Shown here: positions 10,546 through 21,600 of the stretch, piece after piece
Layout: every line of letters begins with the position of its first letter
Position numbering within the stretch: the first letter of the stretch is position 1
Assembly: GCA_903813345.2 (NCBI GenBank)
Contig: CAIIXF020000009.1
Span: 20,239,759-20,303,758 of the forward strand
From: Owenia fusiformis
Taxonomy: Eukaryota; Annelida; Polychaeta; Sabellida; Oweniidae
Length of the DNA stretch: 64,000 nt
Direction: 5' to 3'
Position numbers and translations under genes: made by a program
The notes under the pieces: generated by a model
Database searches by the model: none
What the model saw: only the letters and a program-made list of their open reading frames with translations
What the model was told of the DNA's origin: nothing

Positions 10546-11301
10546 GGTGCCATGGAAGTTAACAGGAAATGACGAAACAGGAAGTGAATTTTTTTTTGCA
10601 TTTTTGGACATTTTTTGAACAAAGATAACAGGGTTCTGGTTTGACCTCCAGTCAATTTAACTATTTCCACATATCATTTACATGACCAGGATCACAATGC
10701 GCATGGTCAGAATGACCCTAAACATGATGAAATAACCTTTTTAGCCCTTTGAAAGTATGACTGAAAAAAGCTAAAAGTAGGAGCGTAGGGAAGGTCACTG
10801 AACAGAATCTTTTGAATTTTTCAGAAAATGTGCCCAATATAATGCTCCTAACTGATACAATCTTTGAAATTTTTGAAAATTGTCTTAAACAAATATGGCG
10901 GTCATAAAAAGGAAAATAGATCACTTTTCAAATCAGTTTTTTCATTTTTTTTCTTTTCCTATGAATGATATCAAATTTTCAAAGATTGTATCATTTAGAG
11001 CAATATATTGGGCACATTTTCTGAAAAATTCAAAAGATTCTGTTCAGTGACCTTTCCTACCCTCCTACTTTTAGCTATTTTTCAGTCAAATTTTCATAGG
11101 GCTGAAAACGTTATTTATTCATGTTTAGGGTCATTCTGACCATGAACATTGTGATCCTGGATCTGTAAATGGTATTTGGAACTAGTTGAATTGACTGGAG
11201 GTCAAAACAGAACTCTGTTATCCTTGTTCAAAAAATGTCTAAAAATGCAAAAAAAATTGTCACTTCCTGTTTTGTCATTTCCTGTTAAGTTCCATAGCAC
11301 C
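10546..11301. mobile_element. 756 bp TTAA-flanked palindromic MITE (C)
   Basis: TTAA at 10542-10545 and 11302-11305 flank an element starting GGTGCCATGGAAGTTAACAG and ending in a matching inverted GGTGCTATGGAACTTAACAG. Arms of about 350 bases pair with moderate divergence around a short centre near 10935, e.g. AACAGAATCTTTTGAATTTT on the left and its inverse on the right. A 137-codon frame starting at 11176 lies partly in this palindrome and is not a gene. Confidence 0.75.
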
Positions 11302-11305
11302 TTAA

Positions 11306-12395
11306 CAATAATTTTTCAAATTCTCAAACCGGAAGTAAGCGATCAACTTTCACGGTATTTAGGTAGTTTAGAGAATACAACACCAAGAAAATGCATGCTG
11401 GTGGCTCCCAGAGGGTATACACATTTTTCACCAAGTGCTTTTTTCATCTCCAATCAAATTGCAGGATTCGATCACGTGAACAATCATGGGCACATGCTTT
11501 CTCAGTGCTGCGCATGCGCAGAGTTAAATTTGAAATCGTGGGAATGGCGTTTACATCAGTTCAACATCGTCATTTCAAACCTACGGTAATACTATTGAAG
11601 TTACACGATCCATACTTGTAAAGAATACTCATAAAACTACAGTGAAAATTTGGAGATCCATTTCAACGGCAAATTGAGGCCTGTTTATAAAATTTGTTTT
11701 CGAATGTGCTAATATGATAGGGCATCTTTGGGGAATCTCCCCCCTGGCCAACACGGTAAAATACCGAATGGCGAAAAAAGCGAACGCATTCCGTTCGGTC
11801 TTTGCACGCGATTGCCGTTTATGTCACGCATTTGGTACAAAATATGTGTATATATCACTCATTTGTTTCGAAAATATTCACATCTACTATATATATTTTG
11901 CAAGTGGATCCAAGAGACCAAGTGGGCAAGTCAATTATTTTGCAGGGGTGGCATGATACACAGATTTCAATGTTGTATATAGTGAATTCCCAGTGATTGA
12001 ATATTATAGTTCTTTTGACTACTTAGCTTTGGCATTAGAGTGACATAAAAATCTGATTCAAATGAATTTAGTCATCCTAGAAAGCCCCACCATGAGTGAG
12101 ATCGTTCAAGTTTTTTTCAAATATTTGATCAATTTATGGAACATGTGATATTTTATGTGTTCAGATTAGATAGGTTAATTTTCAAACATGACTGTTCACT
12201 GTCAAAATTGGGAGATGTTCATATTTCAAGTTTTTTAAACATTTGAGTCAATGGGAGAAAAAACGGGACCAAAAAATGTTAAAATTGGGAGGTGTTCGGA
12301 TTAGCCAAGTGTTCAGATATACAGGTTTTACTGTACTACAATTGTTGTCAATCTTTTGGAGGAAAGTGTACATCATTCCAGAGAAATGACAGATG
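11306..12395. other. No gene seen
   Basis: AT-rich DNA with several short overlapping frames (11391-11996) that resemble no protein family. A GGGAGGTGTTCGGATTAGCC segment near 12290 echoes the motif repeats at 10.0-10.3 kb. Confidence 0.4.
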
Positions 12396-14497
12396 CACTG
12401 TATATACAGTGATCGCCTACTATTAAAAGTGCGTGATCAAAGACTCGACAAGATGCGCAAAATTCAAATATTTTGTAACGGTTACTTTTAAAAGATTTAT
12501 TTGTGTTTATATTACAGGCTACTGGTGATTCAATTAGGTTTTGTAGGCACAATAACACCCATATGCTTTGAGAAATATATATTAGTTTGACCATTTTTCG
12601 TATATGTTATTGATTTTACAATTTAAAGATATAAATGCGATACAATATGTGTTATTTTATTTAAAAAGCTTGAAAATATCAAAAACAATAGAACATTTTT
12701 ACTCTCTTTAATTTTTTATACTTAGGTAGGGTCTTGGACTTCCATTTGACCATGATGAAATTCACGTTTCCCCTTCAATAACATGGAATAAATATTTTAA
12801 CACAGAAACGAATGGATCAGCCAATAGCGTGAGTTTCAGCAAACCATACACCCATATCTATATGCTTTTCAAGAGAAGAAAATGGGGATCTCGCAAAATG
12901 TATGTCCAAACTGATTCAGTCAATTAAATGGTCACTGTGTGTGTGTTCATTTTGTTTGTCTGCCTAGATTTGAATACATTACCATTAAATGATATATACA
13001 CTGAACCTCTAGAACCTGCTAAGTGAAACACCTCTTGAAGCGTAACACCTTACAAGTGGAACTGTTTTTTAAGTTCCATTTTAGTCCATTTATTTTACGC
13101 CTCTGATCCCAAAGTATGAGAACTATACACCTTGGCATCCAAGATGATTGTCGAATTGTAATGTAATTGTAATTGTAATAAAATATAAAATCTGAATTGT
13201 ACATTATCTATTTCATTGGGGAGTTAAATCATTCTTTTGCAGCAAGGTATCAATAAGTAATGTAATGACGTAATAACCTTCAGTAGATGCCAGTAGTCAG
13301 TTCCCAGTTTCACCACGAGGTGGCTAACTTGGGTCATATATAAATGACAGGTATAAGGGAAAACTCCTCTTAGGTATTCAATATTCAGTCAACTAAGGTC
13401 TATAAATGATTAGCTTGAGAATTTTAGAATTGTATGTAATCGAATGCAAAATAAACGATTAGTGAGCGTTTTTAGAGAAACTCTACAAAATGTGAAATAA
13501 ATACCATGCTATTATCTCTAATGACAGAGTTATGTGGATCGATGGGACCGAGTAAAAGTTCCAGTTTAGGCTTTGCTCAGAGGGGTATCATCTCAGATTA
13601 ACTGGTGGACACTATTGGAGAATGAGAGTCTATTGTAATTTCAGAATCATTTATTGTCATTTCATTACTAATTGATATTCTCGTTCTATTGCAATTTCAT
13701 TGGTAATTTTATTTGATTTTGTAGCAGTTGTTGAATCAGAGATTCTGGATGATTTCATTCGATTATTGTCAATCACTGAAATTGTCATGAATTCATCACT
13801 TTCTACAAGTATGTGTTTATTGATTGATTTCACTTCATTTGGTATTATTCCAGAGAAATTTCGAATTCTTGTTATCATTCTAGATTTGCCTCTATTTTCA
13901 GTAATCTTTCTCATCTTCATCTCTTCTTCTTCATGATGTTCTACAAGGTGGTTTATAATGATTTGAAATTTAGGAGTTCGTAATGAAGGACAGTAAAATC
14001 ATGTAAACCCAACCACTCTGAAATGCAAAGAACATATCATTAGAATCCACATGGTAAAATCACCCACTTGGCTGATCATAAATTGTTTTCATAACATCCT
14101 TCTTACTCGATACTGAAGGGGAGTTGGAACGTCTGATATGCATGTAATGTTAAGTATTATGTATATTAACCATAAGCATGTTGGTTTTGTGGTTTTGGTA
14201 ATCTAAAAACAGAAAATTTGGTGAAATATACATTTTCATTCGGCGGTTTTTTTGATTTTGCTTCATTTATTAACTCAGTTCAGGTATTCCGGTTGAACCA
14301 ATCACCGAATCCTGTTACCAAATGAATCTTGAGTCTCTTATACAGCATATGGAATACCATCTGTAGGTAAAATGTCATAAAGGTGGTAAAGAAAAGAGAA
14401 ACAAACATACCTTTCCTCCGACATTTCGAATTTTGCGCATCTTGTCGAGTCTTTGATCACGCACTTTTAATAGTAGGCGATCACTGTACATACAGTG
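12396..14497. mobile_element. 2.1 kb element bounded by 70 bp terminal inverted repeats
   Basis: The left end at 12396-12465 begins CACTGTATATACAGTGATCG and continues through GATCAAAGACTCGACAAG. The right end (14428-14497) is its inverse with a single difference (TATA/TGTA) in the tip, which is itself a 16 base palindrome. The interior shows no transposase. A target-site duplication is not obvious, so exact ends may lie a few bases further out. The alternative is two inverted solo MITEs that landed 2 kb apart. Confidence 0.55.
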
Positions 14498-15360
14498 AGG
14501 TGACACACTGTTATGGGAACTGGTCATATCAGATGTTCCCACGCTTTTCGTCCAGAAGAGGTCACTTCCCAGGATTATAGATGAACCCTTGGCCAATCAA
14601 TGATATAGTTTACATAAGAGAAGTATGACTGTATGAATTCTGGGATATTCCTGTTTTGTTGAGACAGGTGAGAATAAAATTAACCCTTTGCAAATTTGAT
14701 CAATACTGCCTCCAATCATCCAATACTTGGCTCAGTTAAAATAGTTGATTTATATTTGAATTCGATAATAACATTTAAAAATTAAATGTGTAGTAGTAAT
14801 ACTTTAGTACCTCTTATTAATTAATGTATAATATTACAACATACAAAATGATGTAGGCAATTTGTTTCATAAAAATCTAAAAGTAAAATGCATAATTTAA
14901 ATTTACCCTCTGGGAGCCCCAAAATTTTAGAAAATGCATTTTCTTGGTGATGTATTTTCTAAACTACCCGGTATTTAGTTTTGGGGGGGAGGGGGGGGTC
15001 TGCGTCAACTAGTCTAGGCTAGATTTATTTAGTTTCCGATCCGACATCGAACTTTTGATGCCTCCCCTAAGAGGAACCATTTCTCCAATAAAATAAACAT
15101 TACAAAATTTCAATTAAATAGTAAGGTACAATTAAATGCAATAAAAAGTAACACAGCATATTCAATCTACCAAGCTAAGTCAGTAGACAGATAAATGACT
15201 AAATAGACTATACCTGAAAATATTTTCCAAAAGTCCTCAAATTTGCCAGTTCTCGTATTTTCTCGCGGGATGTAAAGTCTGTTTTGTATTTAGTAGAAGG
15301 GGTCTTTCTATTAGCTTGCAGAGACATCTATCCAAAAGTGGTGAAACTATCTAAATTGAA
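14498..15360. other. Region upstream of MAP2K4, no gene seen
   Basis: It contains a G-run (14979-14998) and a short stretch near 14900-14975 with CTCTGGGAGCCCC..AAAATGCATTTTCTTGGTG that resembles inverted sequence at 11380-11415, so another dispersed repeat is likely. The right-hand part is candidate distal promoter for MAP2K4. Confidence 0.4.
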
Positions 15361-15368
15361 TGACGTCA
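15361..15368. promoter_or_regulatory. Perfect ATF/CRE palindrome TGACGTCA
   Basis: The full eight-base consensus for ATF/CREB and ATF2/c-Jun dimers lies 201 bases upstream of the MAP2K4 start codon. It is separated by two bases from a kappaB-like site. Function is inferred from the motif and location. Confidence 0.5.
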
Positions 15369-15370
15369 CA

Positions 15371-15380
15371 GGGATTTTCC
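15371..15380 (+). promoter_or_regulatory. kappaB-like site GGGATTTTCC
   Basis: It fits the GGGRNNYYCC consensus for Rel/NF-kappaB dimers exactly. It sits between the CRE at 15361 and the AP-1 site at 15392, upstream of MAP2K4. Confidence 0.45.
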
Positions 15381-15391
15381 TCGAGTATCGA

Positions 15392-15398
15392 TGAGTCA
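15392..15398. promoter_or_regulatory. Perfect AP-1 (TRE) site TGAGTCA
   Basis: An exact AP-1 heptamer lies 171 bases upstream of the MAP2K4 start. A second, imperfect half (ATGACTCT) follows about 11 bases later. Jun/Fos dimers, downstream effectors of the MKK4-JNK pathway, bind this sequence. Confidence 0.45.
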
Positions 15399-15568
15399 TC
15401 CAAAGACATGACTCTCACCGGCTTGTAAGTGAAGTTTACTGAATGGATATTGGCCTGTAGATACACCAGAACACAGGGAAACTCCAGGACAAGTCCCGGC
15501 CTTGTTGGACACTGGCTGGGGAAGGATTCAAGCAATTTGTTTCGTCTATTTTCCGAGGAATTTTCAAA

Positions 15569-15617
15569 ATGGCCGAAGATAGAACAGTTCCAATGGACAC
15601 AGGGACCCCAACTTCAA
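15569..15617 (+). CDS. MAP2K4: MAP2K4 exon 1 (coding part)
   Basis: It begins at an ATG in context CAAAATGGCC and encodes [16 protein letters not shown] plus one base, ending at the donor AA|GTAAGT. The 5' UTR start is not determined. Confidence 0.8.
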
Positions 15618-18600
15618 GTAAGTTTTCAAAGTTTTCATCACATAATTCTGAGTCATATAATGTTCGATTGATTCAGTAGTGTTGGTAAATTGATTGCAAA
15701 GTATTGGTAGCATTTGATGAATCATCGGTAAGTGACGAATTTATTTCATCATTGCTCAAGTCAAACCATAGAGTCATATCAAAGTTAGGCCTAGCTATAT
15801 TTACTCGAGTCTCTAGCCAATTCCACTCAGTGGCCATAGAATATGGTAAAGCTATATAGCTTGAGTATCAATCTCATCATTCCTCTGAAAAACATAGTGT
15901 AATTTATCCCCTACCAGGACTATAGTCCTGTAACGAGCGCATTCTATTGCCTGTACGATTACAACTTGGGAGAATTATCTACGCCTCTAAAACTTAAGAT
16001 ACCTACTTCAATGGATTCCTGGATATTTTAGCATTGTTTTCGTGTAGTTGAATCCACAATTGTTTGGGTATATCGGCAGAATGGGAACATTTTTCTTTTT
16101 CATTGAGAGATATTCCATCACTTTCCAAGATGGCGGTTGGATTTTAAAGGGGATTCCCCGTTTGGCTGACCCGGAAGTGGCCCGGATAACCAATAAATGG
16201 AAGAATTTGAAGGTTGAAATAAGTTAAATATTACACGCAAATATTGCGATCAAAAACGAAAATTTCTTTGTTCTGCCGATAAACCCAGACAATTGTGGAT
16301 TCAACTACACAAAAAGAATGCTAAAATACCAAGGAATCTATTGAAATAGGTATCTTAAGTGTAAGAAGCGTAGCAAATTCTCCCATGTTGTAATCGTACA
16401 GGCAAAAGAATAAGACGTTCGCAGGACTGTAGTCCTGGCACAGGATAAAGTGTAATATATACCCAGTGTCATGTTATTGATGTTCTTACTCTCTGCCTCT
16501 AGTTTATCTATACAGGTGAAAATCAAAAGTTTTCTCGATTATTGGCATGGTCGATTGTGATGCAACTCAATAGGAAATGACAGATGTACTTTTCAATCAC
16601 CTTGTAGCTCGCCATTCTGACCATATGTATATGAAATGGTTTATATCAGATGTTAAGTCCACCTGTATAGCTCAGCGGTATGTAGTGCATGTACCGACCA
16701 TGCAATAAGTCCCGGATTCGATTTCCGGGTCAAGCTTAATTTGCTTGTTTGCGTACCTCAGGGTGTTTGACTGAGTTGTCCCCAACTCATTCAAAGGATA
16801 GTGGTGTGTACTTGTATGACTATGTATGAGTGCATATAAAAGAACACAGGGCACCTTCAAGGAGGTTTTACTGGGTCTGCTTTCCATGATAACATGCGTT
16901 AATTACGACCATATATACACAGGTTATACCCAAGAGGTATTGCTCACCTTCATTGGTGGTAAACAACATCAGAAGAAAGTGTGAGAGAACTCAAGTTTAT
17001 GAATGCATTCATCAAATTAGAATTTCACAATTAATGAATTACATGTTCATGTAGATTTACGAACAGTTAGATTAATTATAACATAACATAGATGTCACAA
17101 TTCAACAAAACCACGAGTTGATTACATAATTGACAGCTCAGAATATTTTGTAGTTCCAACTCCCCATCTCCCAAGATGTTTTTGATAAGTCCAAAGTTCT
17201 AAAAGTTTATTGGTGTAGGTCTGCCAGACAAACAAATGTTTGCTAGAATTGTTAGGGTTAGATCAGGTGTCCTGTATCCCAGTGGCCCACGGGTGTAAGC
17301 CTCATGGATCGGCCATGTTTTGTTCAATGTGTACTTAAAAAGACAATCTTTGATCACTCATTTTGGCTCATCTCATCAGTCAAATTAGTAAACACAAGTC
17401 TGAAACAGGACTTCGAGAAGCTGAATTTCATTAAATTTTGATAGAAAATATAGGGGGAAGGTATAATGAAAAGACTATAGCTGAAACAATTAGTAAGTTA
17501 TCATCAAATATTTAAGGTAAGCTGGCTAATTCCCATTCAGAGTACCAAATATTCAGATATCAAGTGACTATGACCCCTCATGATTATTTACGTAATAAAT
17601 ATTTTGTAATACATTGATTAAAGATGGGTCTTGATTGTGCTATCCTATGGTTAGAGTCTCTTTAACTGCTGAAATTTACCCTAAATCTTTAGAAAATGTA
17701 AAATTGTGTATGGCTGCCTGCGCACTATAGAAGAATATCAAATATATCAAATTTATTCCGATATTACCTCAACCCTGTTCGCTACAGGTGGGAGGTTGAA
17801 CTATCAAACTTATGAATAAAAAGTCAGCAGTCATTGATTCATATTCCACAAGTTCGACTTTCTTTTTGACAATCTCCATTTTAAATTTTATATTTTTTGG
17901 GTGTCCGTGGGAGTAATAATGGCTATAAATCACTCGTAAAACAGAATTTTAAGAAATCTAAAAGTTAAATAGATAAGGTTTATATGACCTTTGTGTGACC
18001 ACAAATCATTTTTTAACAATTTGTAGATATGGATGTTTCAAGCTAAATTTCATTTTTGTTTGATAATGTTTAAACATTTAAGAAATCTGTCATTGAGGGA
18101 GGGGGTGAAAATCTATTCTTAACCCTTCTATAAAATATTTTAATAAAAATGAAATGACGAATGATGTAAAAAGCCAAAAAACACGAGACTGAGATAATTT
18201 TGAAAAAGTTGTTATTTATAATATTGATTCTGTTTTAGTAGAAATTATGATTATTACAAATAGGATGTTGCCATGTCATTCAAATAAATTGCTTATTAAA
18301 CAAATTGCTATTTTATTCACAAGCACACATGTGCATATCATCCATTCCATATGTACATGTACTTCACCTTCGCCAGGATTTAGCAAGGGGGAAATTAGTT
18401 TTTAAAAATTGATGCAAAAAGAGCTCAGAATGGTGAAATAATGCATGACTTTGGAAGAATTTCTGGCCAGTGGGGAAGCTTCCACTCCCCCAGCTCCCCC
18501 TCCCCTGGCTACGGGTCTGCATATAGAATGTACATATCTTGGCACATTACCTGTTATATACCTACCGTCATCTTGAATAGGGGTGTGATTTTATATTCAA

Positions 18601-21600
18601 GTTTCAAGATGCTTCTATCATCAAATTTTCATCAAACAAAAAATGTAACCCAGCCAATTGATTTTATTTTGCAGATGTAAAACGAAAAAATCTGAAGCTG
18701 TCTTTTGATGGAGCAATGCCTAGGCCTGCACGACCAATGGCTGTACCAATGTCACTCCCTATTCCGCATAACCCACGGGTAGAGCAGGTTGCATCTGGAC
18801 ATACCTTGGCCAGCATGGGACACAGAACACAGATGTAAGTACATGTACAAAGTACAGTTCTGTATGTAGTCTTATATCATTCTACCCTCAGGCCTAGAGC
18901 CTAGTAGAAATTACTACTCTCTGAATAGCACAAACAATGAGAAATGTATTAATAAGAAATGGCATATCTTGACTAACTTTAGATGAAATTGTTGAAGTGA
19001 AAATTTTGCTCCTCCATGTAATTCATGAAAAAAATTCTGAGAAAACACTGAAATGTAGAAAATACTTGTATGTTGATGTCAAGATATAAAAAGTTCTTTC
19101 TTGCAACTAACTAATCTTTTGTAATTCTATTTGTAAAAGGTCATAATATATGCTCACAAATGGCCAATGTTGTTCAAACAATGCTTCTTAAAATAATTTG
19201 ATTACAAGTATATTGAAAGAACAAAAAAGATATTGAATTACCATTTGTACTTTTACATTCTGTCAAATTATATTTTTCATGTATTGTTGCAAACAATGAA
19301 ATATATTTAAATAGCAAATAGAAAATAAAATTCTGCGTCTACTGGATAATTATACTTTTCAAAATAGCAGATGGTTCAACTTAAAAATGACAAATAGCAT
19401 ATTGATATAAAAAGAAAAACCACAAGTTTGAAAACCGGATATCATTAACATTTTGTATTATCTCCAAGTTCAAAACAATCCTTATAAAAACCTCAAAGTG
19501 TGTGCCTTGTAATTTTTAACACATTTGCCCTTGCTACCATACATGTATCAGTAAATTTAATACATAATACCTACATTCCTTGGACATCAGTGGCCCCACA
19601 ATGTATGATTCATTTCTATATTAATTAGGCCCTATATTCTGATAAAGAAAGTGTAAATTAAAATTTACAGTGGTTCTGTGTCAAGTGTGATCTTATTATT
19701 TTGAAGAAAAAACAAAATGTCCAACTCATTAAACACTGCAATAAATGAATGATGTAGAATATAACAATAAAAGGCAGTGTGGTAGTTATTGGTGTTTAGA
19801 AAGGCATAAATAATTTGAGTCTTTGAACAGAAGATATGATATGTTTAAGATCCGACCCCAGGAAATGCGTGGGAGTCAAAGAATGTACAGGGCTGCTAGA
19901 GCCAGTGTCATATATCTCACTTATCATGTCTATTTTCATCTGCCTCCTCTGATAGTGACAGTTCAAAGTATTTGTTTATCAATTAATTAATGATGATTCA
20001 TGTAATTTCTTGTACATTAACATTCTTCTGATATTGTCTTGAAATTGTCTTTTAATTTTGTCTTGGTAATTCGATTGATAATTTCATCAGTGCAATATTT
20101 ATAACCATATCATCATCATCATCATCGTTTTAGGAGTTTAAGGCATGTGCCTGTGGGTTCCTCCCTTCAAGACATATAATTTCAAAGAACTGCTTTGGTA
20201 TTTTATTTCCCAAAGACTTATAACTGTACTGGTAATTTGTTAGGGACTTGTGATTCATAAAAACTGACATTGAACCAAAATAGAACCTAGTGAGTGTAAA
20301 CTGGTCATCCTACTCGCTTGTACTCTACTTCATGTCTGGGTAATAGTGGGCATCAATCTTTGCCTTGAAGTCATCTAGTGTCTGGGCTGTAACTGCTTTT
20401 TCAGGGAGATTATTCCATTCGTTGACAATCCGTTGGCTAAAGAAACCTTGTCTTAGTGCAAAATTTGATCTGTCCTTGTAAAATTTCTGGCTATGACCTC
20501 TTGTTGTACTGTGGTTTAGAGTAAAGAATAGGGAGTAATCAATGTTGTCTATATTGTTCATGAGCTTGTAGACTTGGATCAAATCTCCTCTTTTCCTCCT
20601 GTAGGCCATGGAGAAAAGGTTCAGTTGCTTCAGTCTGTCTGGATATGAAAGATCGGACATGCCTGTGATCATTTTAGTGGCCCTTCTTTGTATCTTTTCA
20701 ATTTTGTCAATGTCTGTCTGGTACCTGGGATTCCAAGCCACGGTGCAATATTCAAGATGGGGACGGACAAGTGTTTTGTATAGGGGGAGGAAGATCTCTG
20801 CATCTTTGTTTGTGAATGTTCTCTTGATGGCTCCCAGAATCTTATTTGCTTTATTTGTACAGTTTGAAACATGGTTGTGGAATTTCAGTTCGTTGTCAAT
20901 GGTGATGCCTAAGTCCCGTTCTTGGGATACTTTCTCTAGGGGTATCTGGTCCATAGTATATTGGTGTTGACTGTTATTTTTTCCGAAGTGGAGAACCTTG
21001 CATTTACTTGTGTTGAACCTGAGTAGCCATTTGTTAGACCAGGTAACCAGTGCATCTACATCTGCTTGAAGCTGCTGGATATCTTGTTCTCTCGGGATAG
21101 CCCTGTAAAGCTTTGTATCATCTGCAAATATTTTTACCGTAGATTCAACATGCTCAGGTAGGTCATTGATGTAAATGATGAATGCCAGTGGCCCGAGGCA
21201 GGTTCCCTGAGGTATTCCACTAGTGACTTGGCTCCAGGTAGAACGGCTGTCATTAACTTTGACTCGTTGTCTTCTATCTGTTAAAAATGCTGTGAGCCAC
21301 TTTAAGAGATCTCCTCTGAAGCCGTAACAGCTTAGTTTGTCAAGTAGTCTTTTGTGGGGTACACTATCAAAGGCCCGCGAAAAATCAAAATAGATGGCGT
21401 CTAATGGATTACTGGAATCTAGTATACTGGTCCAGTCCTCAAGAACCGTTAACAGTTGAGTTGTACAGGATCGGCCAGGCAGGAACCCATGTTGTGCATC
21501 AGTAATGAGGTCATGTATTAACATATGATTCACCATGTTGTCTCTTATTATTGACTCCATTATTTTACACACAATGCAAGTTAATGAGATTGGACGGTAG

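Noticed and set aside
11176-11589. 137-codon plus-strand frame
   Set aside because: It overlaps the right arm of a TTAA-flanked palindrome and its composition matches no family.
16660-16735. A functional tRNA gene
   Set aside because: A and B boxes, T arm and anticodon-like arm are present, but the acceptor and D stems do not pair and position 33 is not T, so it is a SINE head.
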